Assembly: GCF_014649375.1 (NCBI RefSeq)
Contig: NZ_BMSX01000004.1
Location: forward strand, 62,001-126,000
Direction: 5' to 3'
From: Streptomyces aurantiogriseus
GTDB taxonomy: Bacteria > Actinomycetota > Actinomycetes > Streptomycetales > Streptomycetaceae
Length of the DNA stretch: 64,000 bases
The notes below the pieces were generated by a model that was given only the letters and a program-made list of their open reading frames with translations, was not told the origin of the DNA and searched no databases. The translations under genes and the position numbers were made by a program. This document shows, piece by piece, positions 46,601 through 54,899 of this stretch (within the stretch, counting starts at the first letter, position 1; each line of letters starts with the position of its first letter).

Positions 46601-49600
46601 CGGTGACGCGGTCGGTGAGCGGCGGGTCGTGCTCCTCGGTGACCTGGCCCGCGGCGTCGTACCGGTAGGTGGTGACCAGCCCGTCCGGGTAGGTGTCGGA
46701 GACCACCTTCTGGCTGAGGACCTGCCCGAGACCGTCGTAGGTGTACGTCGTCACCAGGCCGATGGCGTCGGTGGTGGAGGCCACGTCACCGTTCTTGAAG
46801 TACGACACCTGGTTGACGGCCCCACCGGGGCTGATCGTCTTCACCGGCAGGCCCTTGGGGACCACCCCTCCGTCCGCGGAAGGGTAGGTACTGGTCCCGT
46901 CGCTGTAGACGGTCGTGGTCGTACGGCCGCCCGGGAAGCCGGGGACGGCGGGGCCGGTGATGGCGGTCTGGTTGCCCGCGGAGTCGTAGGTGTACGACGT
47001 CAGGTAGGTGGTGTCGGTCGCCGACGCCGACCTGCCGTCGCGCTCGGTCAGCAGCTGGTCGTTGCGCGGGTCGGCGGTCGTCAGCTGAGCTGTGGTGTCG
47101 TCGGGGTAGTACGTGTAGTACTCGGTGTTGCACTTGTTCGCGGCCTGGTCCTGACAGGACGTCGAGGAGACCACGTTGCCGCGCACGTCGTGACCGGTGA
47201 TCGTCATCGCCCCGTCGGGGTCGGTGACCGTGTGCTCGAATCCGGCCGAGTCGTAGCCGAAGCTGGTCTTGTCGCCCAGACCGTCGATCTCGGTCAGGGC
47301 GCGGTTTCCGTTGGTGACGTCGTAGGTGTACGTCAGGGTCGAGGTGGTCGGCGAGGTGACCTTCACCGTCTCGACGGGGAGCAGGCCGGTGGAGTTCTTC
47401 GCGGCTTCCACATGGGCCGCGACGTCCGCCGCGGTCAGACCCGTCCGATAGAAGGCGGCCTCGGCGATGGAGCCCTTGAAGTAGCTGATGTCGGCAGGCG
47501 AGTTCACCCAGGACTTCGCGAAGCCGGCGCCGATGTACAGGTGGCTGTCGGACTGGTCGTTCGGGGCGCCGCTGTAGGTGGCCTGCTGGACACCGTCGAG
47601 GTAGAGGGTCTGGGTGGAGCCGGTCACGGTGAGCGCCACGTGGTGCCAGGCGTTGTCGGTGACCGTGCCGGTGGAGCCGAACGCCGTGGAGCCCGAGCCG
47701 CTGCCGGACCAGAAGTGGCCGTGCAGCTTGTTGTCGCTGCCGACGTACAGTACTGGCGTCCAGCTGCCGGACGGCGTGCTCGCTCCGGCGAGCGGCACCG
47801 ACTGGTCGCCGATCAGCACACCCTGGTTGGCCGTCTTGAACCACAGCTCGACACTGCGGTCGTTGCCGGCGTGCAGCCCGGCGGCCGGGACCTCCACGTA
47901 CGAGGTGGAGCCGTCGAAGGTGGCCGCCTTCTGGTCGCTGAACGGGCCGGACGCGCCGAGGGTGACGGAGGTGTACGTGCCGTTGCCGCCGCGCACCTGG
48001 TCCACGGCCGTGGCCGCGCCCGCCGCCTCACCGAGCCGGAAGTACTGTGAGGGCGCCCCGCCGAGGACCGCGCCCCGGTAGGTGTCGCTGGAACCGGTGA
48101 CGGTCGGCGCGCCCATCACCCAGGTGCCGCCGTTCTCGTCGGTCATCTGCGACAGCGCGGTGGTGTTGGTGTCGTACGTCATCGCCGCGTACGTCTTGCC
48201 GGACGGCCGCTTGACGGAGGTGAGCAGGCTCGCGCTGTGGGTGCCGTACGTGTAGAGGGCGCTGACGTCGGCGGCGACCAGCGGGCGGCTGTACCAGGCG
48301 ACGTCGGCGAGGGAGCCGTTGAACCAGGTGGCGTAGCCGGTGTCGTCGGAGGTGGAGGCGTGCGGTTCGTCGGGCCAGGTGCCGCCGAGGAAGCCGGTGC
48401 CGAGGTAGTTGAACGACTGGTTCTTGCCGAAGGCGGTCGCGCTCTTGATGGAGATCGTGCCGGTGCGGGAGCCGACCTTGGTGTTGTCGAGGTAGAGGCT
48501 CTGCGAGTTGCCGGCGGCGGAGAGCACGACGTGGTGCCACTTGCCGTCGGCGACGGACGCCGGGGAGACGATCGGGTTGACGCCGCCGCTGTACCAGAAC
48601 TCGGCGTTCAGCTTGCCGTCCGTGCCGACGTAGATCGACGGCGTGTAGAAGCCGGCGGCCTGACCGGAGCCGATGGGCTGGGAGGCGTAGGAGTAGAGGA
48701 CGCCGGGGCCCGCGGACGTCTTGAACCAGAGGGAGATCGCGCCGGAGTCGGTGTCGTTGCCGAGGTTCTTCGGCAGGGAGATGTCGGAGGAGGTGCCGTT
48801 GAAGCCGGCCGCCTTCGCGGAGGAGCCGGTCAGCGGGCCGGTCTGGCCGAGGGTGACGTTCTCGTACGTGGCGTTCGTGGTGCCCTCGTTGGCCAGAACG
48901 GCGTCCTTGGCGGTGGTGCCGGAGGTCTCCGACAGCGGCCAGAAGGTGTGCGGGTCGAGGTCGAGGGCCGCGTTCTGGTAGCCGGAGCCGGTGGTGTAGC
49001 CGTACGTCGTGCACTTGGTCGTCGACAGCGGCGAGCAGACCTTGGTGAGCTGGTCGCCGGTGTAGCCGTACGTCCAGGTCTGCGCGGTCGACGCGTCGCC
49101 GGCGGTGACGGGGTCGGTGACGACGGTCGCCACGTGCGCGGCGAGCGCGCCGGACGGGGTGGACCAGGTGAGGTTGAGGGAACGGCCCGAGACCGCGGAG
49201 GTCATCGTGGTGATGTGGCCGCCGGCCCAGGTCAGGTTGACGGCGCGGCCGTTGGCGTCGGTGACCGAGGTGAGGCCGTAGCCGCCGGAGCCCAGGGACT
49301 GGGTGAAGGTGTAGAGGGTGTCGTCCTTGTCGGTGAGGGTGTAGCCGCCGGTGACCGGCTTGAAGGTGGCGAAGCGGCCGTTGCCCGGGGTGAAGGTGCC
49401 GTCGCTGTTCCTGCCGTAGCCGACCTGGGAGCCGTCGGGATAGGTGACCTGCACGCTCGCGACCGCGCCGGACGCCGTGTACTGCTCGGTGGCCCGCGCG
49501 TCGAAGATGCTCGACCAGCCGGCGCCGAACGCGCCCGTCCAGCGGGGGTCGCGGGAGTTGTAGTCGCGGTCGACGTCCAGGGACGGGCCCACGGTGGAGA

Positions 49601-51704
49601 CCGAGGCGTCCGTGTCGGAGGTCGTGTAGTTGCCGATCGACGCGTCGAAGCCGTGGTCGCTGCTGTTCTGCGACAGGCCCGAGGTGATGACCGTCTGCGG
49701 GACCTGGACCGAGATCTCGTACGGGGTGGCCGGCGAGTAGAGGTTGGTCGCCGAGTCGTAGGCCTGGACGGTCCACGAGTACGACGTGCCCCAGGCGAGC
49801 TTGCCGGCGGGGACGGTCCAGTCGCCGGTGGCGACCAGGCCGGAGTCGGCGACCTTGGTGCCATTGGCGTCGTAGACGCGGAAGAGGTACTGGTTGCTGC
49901 TGCCGCTGGTGGAGTTGGCGCCGCCGGCCCAGGCGGTGAACTCGGGGGTGGTGGTGCCCACGACCGCGTTGTCCGCCGGGAACTGCTCGTAGAGCTGCGG
50001 GGCGGTGTTGCCGGTGTAGGTGACCTCGATCCAGGGGCCCTTGCCGGGGTCGTTGAAGGAGCCGAACTGCTTCCAGTGCAGGGTGTCGGCGGTGGACGCG
50101 TACACCGCGAGGCCGTGGTCGGCGGTGGCGCCGCTGAACCAGCCCTGGATGGCGGAGGTGGACAGGGAGACGGTCACCCAGTCGCCGACGGTGCGGTCGG
50201 CGGCGGTGTTGGCACAGGCGTCGGGGACGCTCGGGGTGGCGTTGCCGATGGAGGAGCCCTTGGACGGGCCGGGGTAGCCGGTGACGCCCTCCGGGGTCCA
50301 GGCGCTGGTCACGAGCGCGACGTCGAAACGTTCCGCCGTGCAGGTGGAGGCCCAGGTGTCGAACAGGTGCAGGGACGCGGAGGTGACGGTGGCGTTGCTG
50401 CCGTCCCAGGCGGTGTCCCAGTGGTTGACGAAGCTGTTCGCGGAGTGGGTGCCGGAGTCGTAGGAGCCGACCTTGATGGTCTGCTCGTAGGAGTGGTCGA
50501 TGTTGTTGCCGGACCCGGACTCGGCGTAGGTGGTGGTCCAGCCGTCGGAGACCGTCGGGTCGACGGTGACGGGGAAGACGCGGCTCTTCGCGTGGAGCCA
50601 GGCGCTGTCCAGGGTGATCTTCAGGGCGTGGCCGCCGTGGCTGTCCCGGACGAGCTCGGTGGTGACGGCGTGCGTGGTGGCCGGGTCGCCGGAGCGCGGG
50701 TCGGCCTTGGAGTCGTAGGCGTACGCGGGCGGGATGCGCTCGACGGTCCTGCCGGAGGCGTCGGTGAGGTCGATCCAGCCGGTCCTGGTGTCCTGGACGG
50801 GGGTGAGGCCCTTGAGGGTGAGCGGGAAGGTCCAGGTGTTCGTCGCGTCGGCGGAGTCGAGGACGACGGACTCCTTCACACCGGTCGCGGTGGGCTGGAG
50901 CTTCAGGTCGGTGCCGGGCAGGACCTGCTCGTACGTGACGGTCGAGCCGTCGACGGTGCCCCGGACGGGGGCGGCGCCCTGGAGGGCGTAGGCGACGCGG
51001 TGCTTCGTGTCGGTCGCGAGGGAGGCGAGCGCGGGGTCGGTGGCCCGGTCGGCGAAGTCGACGGCGAGGGAGTTGGCCGTCTCGTGCCAGCGGCCGTCCG
51101 GCCCGGCCCGCACGTCCACGTCGATCGGCGCCCATCTGCCCTTGCCCACCTGGTAGTTGACGGGCGTGGGCGAGATCCGGCGGGTGGTGGAGCCGTCGGC
51201 GTTGTCGTAGACGGTCTCGGTGCGCGTGGAGTGGGTGGCGCTGCGCTTGCTGGTCTTGGCGTCGAACCCGGTGGCGCCGGCGCTGCGGCCCTTCTTGATG
51301 TCCGGCTTGTGCGGCTGGTAGGCGGGCAGCTCACCGTGGCCCTCACCGGGCGCGCGGCCGGTGCCGCGGTGGGCGGCGGTCGCGGCGGCCGGGACGTGGT
51401 GGCGGTGGCCGGCCGCGGTACCGGACTGCTGGTGCGGCAGCTTGCCCCACTGCGGGTCCGTGAACCAGGACGCCAGAGAGGCGAGGCTCAGGCTCGGCAG
51501 CTCGATGCTGCCGAGCTCCAGTCCCTCCGCCACGGCCTGATCCGTCGTCAGCATCAGGGCGAGGGCGGTGAGGACGAGGGCGGCTATGCCGCGCAGGGCT
51601 CGGCGGGAGCGGAGTGCGGTGCGTCTCGGAGGGCGTGGACGGCCCGCACGGCGCGGTCGGGACGTACGGTGCGGGCGGCGGCTCATCGGCCGGAGGGGCA
51701 GCAC
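40617..51704 (-). CDS. Giant secreted RHS/YD-repeat polymorphic toxin with Hint domain and GIY-YIG-like tip
   Basis: 3,695 residues. GTG 51704 has GGAG 8 nt upstream; ATG 51686 is the alternative. Order: basic N terminus and signal/membrane segment (~35-60); a DNRLRE-like region (~395-560); LamG-like concanavalin folds near 1000, 1285 and 2020; many YD repeats (Y-T-Y-D patterns, ~1440-1720 and 2200-2970); RHS core end (SRWYDPDTGVFLNKDSLSLN, ~2990). Then comes a His/Ala/Lys heptad region (~3050-3185), a hydrophobic stretch, and a Hint domain (~3338-3552, ending VLVHNC). The last ~140 residues are a toxin tip with SYITYVAKDAEGNVRYVGRA and a Glu in NKGAEEFF, like GIY-YIG nucleases. Confidence 0.9.
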   Translation of the reverse strand: MLPLRPMSRRPHRTSRPRRAGRPRPPRRTALRSRRALRGIAALVLTALALMLTTDQAVAEGLELGSIELPSLSLASLASWFTDPQWGKLPHQQSGTAAGHRHHVPAAATAAHRGTGRAPGEGHGELPAYQPHKPDIKKGRSAGATGFDAKTSKRSATHSTRTETVYDNADGSTTRRISPTPVNYQVGKGRWAPIDVDVRAGPDGRWHETANSLAVDFADRATDPALASLATDTKHRVAYALQGAAPVRGTVDGSTVTYEQVLPGTDLKLQPTATGVKESVVLDSADATNTWTFPLTLKGLTPVQDTRTGWIDLTDASGRTVERIPPAYAYDSKADPRSGDPATTHAVTTELVRDSHGGHALKITLDSAWLHAKSRVFPVTVDPTVSDGWTTTYAESGSGNNIDHSYEQTIKVGSYDSGTHSANSFVNHWDTAWDGSNATVTSASLHLFDTWASTCTAERFDVALVTSAWTPEGVTGYPGPSKGSSIGNATPSVPDACANTAADRTVGDWVTVSLSTSAIQGWFSGATADHGLAVYASTADTLHWKQFGSFNDPGKGPWIEVTYTGNTAPQLYEQFPADNAVVGTTTPEFTAWAGGANSTSGSSNQYLFRVYDANGTKVADSGLVATGDWTVPAGKLAWGTSYSWTVQAYDSATNLYSPATPYEISVQVPQTVITSGLSQNSSDHGFDASIGNYTTSDTDASVSTVGPSLDVDRDYNSRDPRWTGAFGAGWSSIFDARATEQYTASGAVASVQVTYPDGSQVGYGRNSDGTFTPGNGRFATFKPVTGGYTLTDKDDTLYTFTQSLGSGGYGLTSVTDANGRAVNLTWAGGHITTMTSAVSGRSLNLTWSTPSGALAAHVATVVTDPVTAGDASTAQTWTYGYTGDQLTKVCSPLSTTKCTTYGYTTGSGYQNAALDLDPHTFWPLSETSGTTAKDAVLANEGTTNATYENVTLGQTGPLTGSSAKAAGFNGTSSDISLPKNLGNDTDSGAISLWFKTSAGPGVLYSYASQPIGSGQAAGFYTPSIYVGTDGKLNAEFWYSGGVNPIVSPASVADGKWHHVVLSAAGNSQSLYLDNTKVGSRTGTISIKSATAFGKNQSFNYLGTGFLGGTWPDEPHASTSDDTGYATWFNGSLADVAWYSRPLVAADVSALYTYGTHSASLLTSVKRPSGKTYAAMTYDTNTTALSQMTDENGGTWVMGAPTVTGSSDTYRGAVLGGAPSQYFRLGEAAGAATAVDQVRGGNGTYTSVTLGASGPFSDQKAATFDGSTSYVEVPAAGLHAGNDRSVELWFKTANQGVLIGDQSVPLAGASTPSGSWTPVLYVGSDNKLHGHFWSGSGSGSTAFGSTGTVTDNAWHHVALTVTGSTQTLYLDGVQQATYSGAPNDQSDSHLYIGAGFAKSWVNSPADISYFKGSIAEAAFYRTGLTAADVAAHVEAAKNSTGLLPVETVKVTSPTTSTLTYTYDVTNGNRALTEIDGLGDKTSFGYDSAGFEHTVTDPDGAMTITGHDVRGNVVSSTSCQDQAANKCNTEYYTYYPDDTTAQLTTADPRNDQLLTERDGRSASATDTTYLTSYTYDSAGNQTAITGPAVPGFPGGRTTTTVYSDGTSTYPSADGGVVPKGLPVKTISPGGAVNQVSYFKNGDVASTTDAIGLVTTYTYDGLGQVLSQKVVSDTYPDGLVTTYRYDAAGQVTEEHDPPLTDRVTGATHAAVTTSVHDDDGDVTSQTVADASGGDHARTQTWTYDAYDRVLTESDANAAEGASNGNTTTYTYDTSGNKTKEVTSAGNETRYTYDDNGNLLTQGLMYTGDPVNPQTATLLTESSRAYDPAGRLASVTDAMGNTTAYTYTDDGLTATVKRTSADGTSTYVLESDLYDAAGNLTRSTTDNGENVTEYTVDAASRTTSTELDPTGVDRVTTVSYTPDDQVASENDHDASGYDRTTTNTYDDMGNLLSETLYGDASGHPAGWWKLNQTAGRSVTDSSGTGNTATAGPGVTWADDAARFAGTTSGTGDVIATNSPVLDTTASYTVSAWVNLADTSAFRTFVAQGGTNRASFYLQYNKTANAFRFHVPDSDVASPSSFADAQAATAAPLNTWTHLVGVFDASNGSVKLYVNGAQAGSDTNTSPWTGTGPLTIGGTRTAGGTTSDVVNGEVGDVQVYQRALSASEVTSLYGKGRTGGTVGSSDAQTTKYTYDRRGLTTSMTDAEQHTTDYAYDEAGNLAVSTAPAVQAEPDGTTASTVRPITTSGFNTFGEAVEEQDPSGLVTTTVYDAEGDKVSETLPSYTPAGASTPNAGTTVWTYDSEGDQTSVTTPGGKTTSYLYDQMGDLAQITEPDGTKTHALYDKNGEQLSATDGTGAQTQATYDFLGRQVTSTTMERYPSTKTLTTRTSYAVTTGNPYGAHASSVTTPGGVTTSYGYNRAGDLTSVTDGAGNTTRYTYDFQGNQQKTILADGTWTETDYDADGDPFSTRAYDANDNQLWSTSQQYDGVGNLVAATDARGHTSHFTYDAAGTLTQEIQPVDASTSITTTFGYDAAGNRTRFTDGRGNSWRYTYTPWGQQERIIEPTTAQYTSAADSTTTFAYDADGQLTNVTLPGGTTTAMTYDSLGRLKTMSGAGADAATARRSFTYDADGRVLTADTDEAGVSGAVDHQDATHDAFTYDDRDDLLTTSGSAGSSSFAYNDDGNVTSRTDAAGTTAYGYDTAGRLSSLNDPATGTQLTYTYDQLNDLKTVRYGSTGQTRTFTYNTRHELTNDVLVQGASTVASFAYAYDDNGNLTSKTTTGVSGASANTYTYDWADRLTSWNNGTSTTSYAYDASGNRIRNGADVYTYDARDELTSDGTHTYSYSARGTMTQESSTAGGTVAYRTDAFGGQIVAGEQSYTLDATGRNITDRDTTTGATRTFAYSGGDNTIASDGDDTYTYDPSGGLVAVKDTGGSGVLALTDQHNDVVGSFTSGATTLAGSASYDPLGKVVSPTNTVVGHLGFQSGWTEPGTGDVGTASRWYDPDTGVFLNKDSLSLNPVPNSVSANPFAYVDDNPLAGTDESGNCSWYDVVCGAKKAVHHVAHAVKHAAHKVYHAVKHAARKVVHAVKHAAHRVVHHVRDVYHATVRVVRRVYHYTARHVRRAYHRVVHAVHTAYHKVSHAVHRVVHTVKKAAKKVAHAVKKAAHAVGHAARTAYHATVKAAKATATFVKHHAAAITSFVVSTAVFAGCEALTAGVGSIGCAAAAGAVGSLVEQGFACAENGGDDCSAGAFAGAAVTGAVAGAVGGALGKIGGRLLAKAAPKAMKVVGGLFGKGATEAEETAATDATEAAAARADSEGAGSRAQSHSDEAGPSCTRPGMPHSFTGSTRVLMADGTTKAIDRVRVGDEIANSVPGATGTQAHQVTEVIVTHTDHDFVDVTVEGAAGKTAEKSTAQAGAKKSAVKSLARKAARKAAFGLAASAALLGALSAGHGHGDGNAPATQPVAAVSTASGATGQEAHLQTTFHHPFYDETQSAFVEAKDLRPGDVLQTPTGTAQVAGVRLYHANTTTYDLTVGDLHTYYVEAGATPVLVHNCDVDEDADLFDTFGVEPGKNLNLSEPSASNGRSYITYVAKDAEGNVRYVGRAQGKGNPLQVMKGRISRGHDIFKENPDFTPHVVDVQGSAEANKGAEEFFTQGFAQRGADLLNSPESPALGFSKTPRGRKSVQMMDSFFDELLSR
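42150..42560 (-). repeat. His/Ala/Lys heptad-repeat coding segment in the RHS toxin
   Basis: About 18 imperfect 7-residue units such as HAVKHAA, HKVYHAV and RRVYHYT, encoded by 21-bp DNA repeats (GTGCTTCACCGCGTG-like). The segment is cationic and amphipathic, and comes directly before a hydrophobic stretch. It may help membrane insertion or passage of the toxin tip. Confidence 0.8.
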
Positions 51705-51954
51705 GGCGTGGACTCCAACGATCGGAAAGCGACACGAAGCGCGCTGATCTTGCCCTCTGTGAACAAGCTGTGGACAGGCTCAAGGCGCGATCTTGCACCT
51801 GGCTTGACCAGCTCTTGCTGAACCCGGCCGATTTGCCGGGGCATGCGCGTTTGCGGCCTGTGAAGTCCTTTACCGGCTCATCGAACGGTCCGCACCGACT
51901 GTTCATGTGCGGGGCGTTCCCATGGAGGCGCGGGGCGCTTCCCGCGACCGCTGG

Positions 51955-52698
51955 TCAAAGGCGGTGCCGCAGCCACACGTTCGGCTCGACGTACACCGCG
52001 TGGTCCCGCCCCGGCTCACAGCGCACCGGCACCAGCGCGCCGGGCACCTCGACCTCCCCCTGTGTGTCGAAGGGCAGGCCCGTCCAGCGGCGCCACTCCT
52101 CCAGCGAGGCGGCCACCGTCATCGACGCCGGCGCCATCCGCTCGATCGTCGCCCCCACCCGCACGTGCACCCGCAGCCACGGGTCGTACGGCAGCCCGTC
52201 CTCCCGCACCCGATGCGCGTACTCCTCGATGGGGGTGTGCGGTTCGCGGTGCTTGGCATTGGGGCGGACCGGGGCGACGACCTCGGTGAAGCCGTGCGCC
52301 CGGGCGTTGTCCCGCATCGCCGCGAGCATGCGCCCGGACAGGCCCAGGCCCTGGGCGTGCGGGGCGACCACGATCGAGATCGCGCTCACCGTGTCCGGCC
52401 GCGCCCCGCTCCGCCGGTCGGCGAAGGCCCACACGAGCACCTGGTCCCAGCCCCGGGCGGGCAGTTCGCCCCGGCCCTCGGTGTGCAGGGCGAAGGGCAC
52501 GCTGTAGGCGTGCGCCACGACCTCGCCCCGCTCGTCCTCCGCGAACAGCACGTACTCCGGGAACTCCACGGGGATCCGCCCGTAGTGCGCGTTGCCCACG
52601 GGATCCTGGGTGGCGAACTCCGGCCAGGTGTCGGGCATGTCACGGACCGGCCCCAGCATGTCGGGGCGGTCGGCGAGGGAGGAGACCTTCAGTTCCAT
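51955..52698 (-). CDS. GNAT-family N-acetyltransferase
   Basis: 247 residues. The acetyl-CoA-binding segment is ISIVVAPHAQGLGLSGRMLA near residues 108-127, where a Q/R-x-x-G-x-G/A-type loop is QGLGLS. The N-terminal part has PEYVLFAEDERGEVVAHAYS. The C terminus has a second lobe with WRRWTGLPFDTQGEVEVPGA. Substrate unknown. It lies upstream of the RHS toxin by about 250 bp, where no clear promoter is seen. Confidence 0.82.
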   Translation of the reverse strand: MELKVSSLADRPDMLGPVRDMPDTWPEFATQDPVGNAHYGRIPVEFPEYVLFAEDERGEVVAHAYSVPFALHTEGRGELPARGWDQVLVWAFADRRSGARPDTVSAISIVVAPHAQGLGLSGRMLAAMRDNARAHGFTEVVAPVRPNAKHREPHTPIEEYAHRVREDGLPYDPWLRVHVRVGATIERMAPASMTVAASLEEWRRWTGLPFDTQGEVEVPGALVPVRCEPGRDHAVYVEPNVWLRHRL

Positions 52699-52770
52699 GC
52701 GGCCACCGTAGGTGGGGGCCCGAGGTGCCGGAAACGGGTTTTGCGGCGTCCCCGGGCGCCGGGCGCGCGC

Positions 52771-53511
52771 TCAGTCCGCGTGGAACCGCTCCGGTGCGTT
52801 CGTCGGATTGCCGCCGGTGGGGAGTCTCTGGCCGGGGCAGCCCGCCAGGACCTTCTCCATCGCGGTCTTCTCCGCCGCGGTCACCCACAGCCCGTACTTC
52901 TTCTTCACGGCGACCTGCGCCGCGACGTACGGGCACCGGTACGCCTTGTTGGGCGGCAGCCATGTCGCCGTGTCGCCGTCCCCCTTGGAACGGTTGGTGC
53001 TCGCGTCGACGGCCAGGAGGTTGAGGGGGTCGTTGGCGAGGGCGATCCGCTTGCCCGCGTCCCAGTACTTCGCGCCCTTCTGCCAGGCGTCGGACAGGGC
53101 GACGACATGGTCGATGTCGACCTTGCTCGCGCCGCGCCGGTAGACGACCTCCTTGCCGGAGTACGGGTCCGACTCCAGCACGCCGTAGGACACCTTGCAG
53201 GTGCCGTCGGTGAACCTCACCTCGTCCAGGTCGCGTTTGAGTATGTCGTCCCGGGTGCCGCAGTCGTTGGAGTCCGTGTCCGCCCAGGGGCTGCCGAACC
53301 GGTCACGGTCGTAGCCCGTCCTGGGCGCCCGGCCCTTCACCGGCAGCGACTCGGCGGCCGCGAGGGCCGCTCCCCCGCCCGCTGTCCCGGTCGGTCCCTG
53401 TCCGGCGGAGCCGGTGCCTGCGGATCCGGTGCCGGCGGTCTGCTCCGTGCAGCCGGCCACGGCACACACCAGCACGACGGCGACCGCCGCCCCACCTCTC
53501 AGACGCCTCAC
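52771..53511 (-). CDS. Secreted HNH nuclease lipoprotein (GmrSD/DUF1524-like)
   Basis: 246 residues from GTG 53511. A lipoprotein signal comes first (RRLRGGAAVAVVLVCAVAGC, lipobox VAGC), then a Gly/Thr/Ser linker. The nuclease core reads DIDHVVALSDAWQKGAKYWD, NDPLNLLAVDASTNRSKGDG and PYVAAQVAVKKKYGLWVTAA. DHV, the N of NPLNL and NRSK correspond to the HNH catalytic and metal residues of the DUF1524 family. Probably an extracellular DNase for nutrient or competitor DNA. Confidence 0.88.
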   Translation of the reverse strand: MRRLRGGAAVAVVLVCAVAGCTEQTAGTGSAGTGSAGQGPTGTAGGGAALAAAESLPVKGRAPRTGYDRDRFGSPWADTDSNDCGTRDDILKRDLDEVRFTDGTCKVSYGVLESDPYSGKEVVYRRGASKVDIDHVVALSDAWQKGAKYWDAGKRIALANDPLNLLAVDASTNRSKGDGDTATWLPPNKAYRCPYVAAQVAVKKKYGLWVTAAEKTAMEKVLAGCPGQRLPTGGNPTNAPERFHAD

Positions 53512-53922
53512 GTGCGCCCCTCCCCTTGCCCGACCGCTGTCACCCGCACAGGGCGGCTTCCCCTGTCGGGCTCGCGTACACCGTAGGCGAGGGGCGTGCG
53601 GGGGTGGACGGGGGTGGGGGTGGGAGGTGCGGGCGGGAGGTGCGGGCCGCGCCGGTTTCCCGTGGGCCTTCGGGGCAGTCCACGCACATTCCTCGGCGCG
53701 AAAGGCGACGAGACCACGGGCCACGTACGCGTCCCAGGTCGACTCCGCGAAGCGGCCCGCACCGGCGGCTCGGCACGGACGGCGACCGGCTCGACCCGCC
53801 CGACCGGCCCGGACAGCGGCCGTGCCCGGCGACCCGGCGCGCGCCCGAGGCCGCCCGCCAGGACAACCGCCCGCAGGCGCGGCTTCGGGTTGCCGCACAT
53901 CAGGCCGGGGCCGCCTCGACGG
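53512..53922. other. Intergenic region, possible degraded coding remnant
   Basis: About 410 bp without a supported gene. On the minus strand around 53660-53760 a stretch reads STWDAYVARGLVAFRAEECA with coding-like composition, but no start, stop or length fits a gene. It could be a decayed fragment. Confidence 0.3.
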
Positions 53923-54822
53923 TCACACCTTCCCGATCCCCAGCGTCGACTCCGAGGGCAGCAGGCCGGAGCCGAGCGCCGCGACCCAGTAGTCGCCGAG
54001 CAGGGTGGCGAGGCGCTCGGTGTCCTCCGGGCCGAGAGCCTGCCAGGGGCCCAGGGCGAGCCGGTCGGTGTCCCGCTCGACACGGCGGCGCAGCTCACGG
54101 CCCGCCTCCGTGGCCGTGCCGTCGGCGTCGAGCAGTCCCCGAGCGGTCAGGCGCTCCCGCGCCGCCGCCCACTCCTCGGGCGTCCAGCCGCGGCTCTCGA
54201 AACGCTCGACGGACGCGGCGCCCACGGCGGCGAAGGACACCAGCGCCTCGACGGGGTCGAGGCCGGCGGTCAGCAGGGCGGCGAGGTGGCCGTCACCGCG
54301 GTGTTCGCGCAGGATCGTCGCCGCCTGCCACAGCTGGAGGTGCGGCTCGGACGGCCAGTCCAGTGCGGCGTTGGCCGCGGCGAGGGGGCGTCCCGCGAGG
54401 TCGGCCGCTTCGGCGGCGCGCCGGACGAGCGCGGCGGCCTCCACCAGCTCGGGACTGCCTGTGCGGTCGCCGAACAGGGTGCGATACGTCCGGTCGATCC
54501 CGCGCAGTCGCGCCGCCAGCGCCGCTTCGGGGCCGGCGGCCTTCCACATGCCGTCCACGTACCGGGCGACCATGCCCGGCCGGAAGCTGTAGAAGGCGGA
54601 GGCCACCGCCTCGGTGCCGACCGGACCGAGCGGCGCGGCCCGGAGCGGGAAGTAGCTCGACCAGCGGTCCTCGGTGGAGTAGCCGAGCGCACCGGCCTCC
54701 TCAAGGACCTCCGGCGCGAAGTACAGCACCGCGTGCAGCGGCTCCAGGAGATGCCAGAGGCGGCGCGCCTGAGCCGGCTGCACCTGCCCCTCTGCGTGAG
54801 CTCCCTCTTCGTGTGCGGACAT
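53923..54822 (-). CDS. SCO6745-family-like helical protein
   Basis: 299 residues from ATG 54822. A helical protein beginning QARRLWHLLEPLHAVLYFAP, with RWSSYFPLRAAPLGPVG, FYSFRPGMVARYVDGMWKAA and HLQLWQAATILREHRGDGHL, and a C-terminal part with WTPEEWAAARERLTARGLLD. This pattern matches a Streptomyces family I know as SCO6745-like, related to DinB/helix-turn-helix-like bundles. No catalytic motif. Role unknown. Confidence 0.72.
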   Translation of the reverse strand: MSAHEEGAHAEGQVQPAQARRLWHLLEPLHAVLYFAPEVLEEAGALGYSTEDRWSSYFPLRAAPLGPVGTEAVASAFYSFRPGMVARYVDGMWKAAGPEAALAARLRGIDRTYRTLFGDRTGSPELVEAAALVRRAAEAADLAGRPLAAANAALDWPSEPHLQLWQAATILREHRGDGHLAALLTAGLDPVEALVSFAAVGAASVERFESRGWTPEEWAAARERLTARGLLDADGTATEAGRELRRRVERDTDRLALGPWQALGPEDTERLATLLGDYWVAALGSGLLPSESTLGIGKV

Positions 54823-54899
54823 GACGTCTCCCCCTCGTTCCGTACAGCGCTCGTCACGGCTCGAGACCGCCCCCGGGCCCCGGCCGGCCGCTACAACCG

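Noticed and set aside
40617..51704. Horizontal transfer of the RHS locus by base composition
   Set aside because: GC content and codon use look like the neighbours; no integrase, tRNA end or direct repeats border it.
45510..51821. Long plus-strand frames (846 and 1,194 residues) opposite the RHS gene
   Set aside because: Antisense shadows of YD-repeat and LamG coding sequence.
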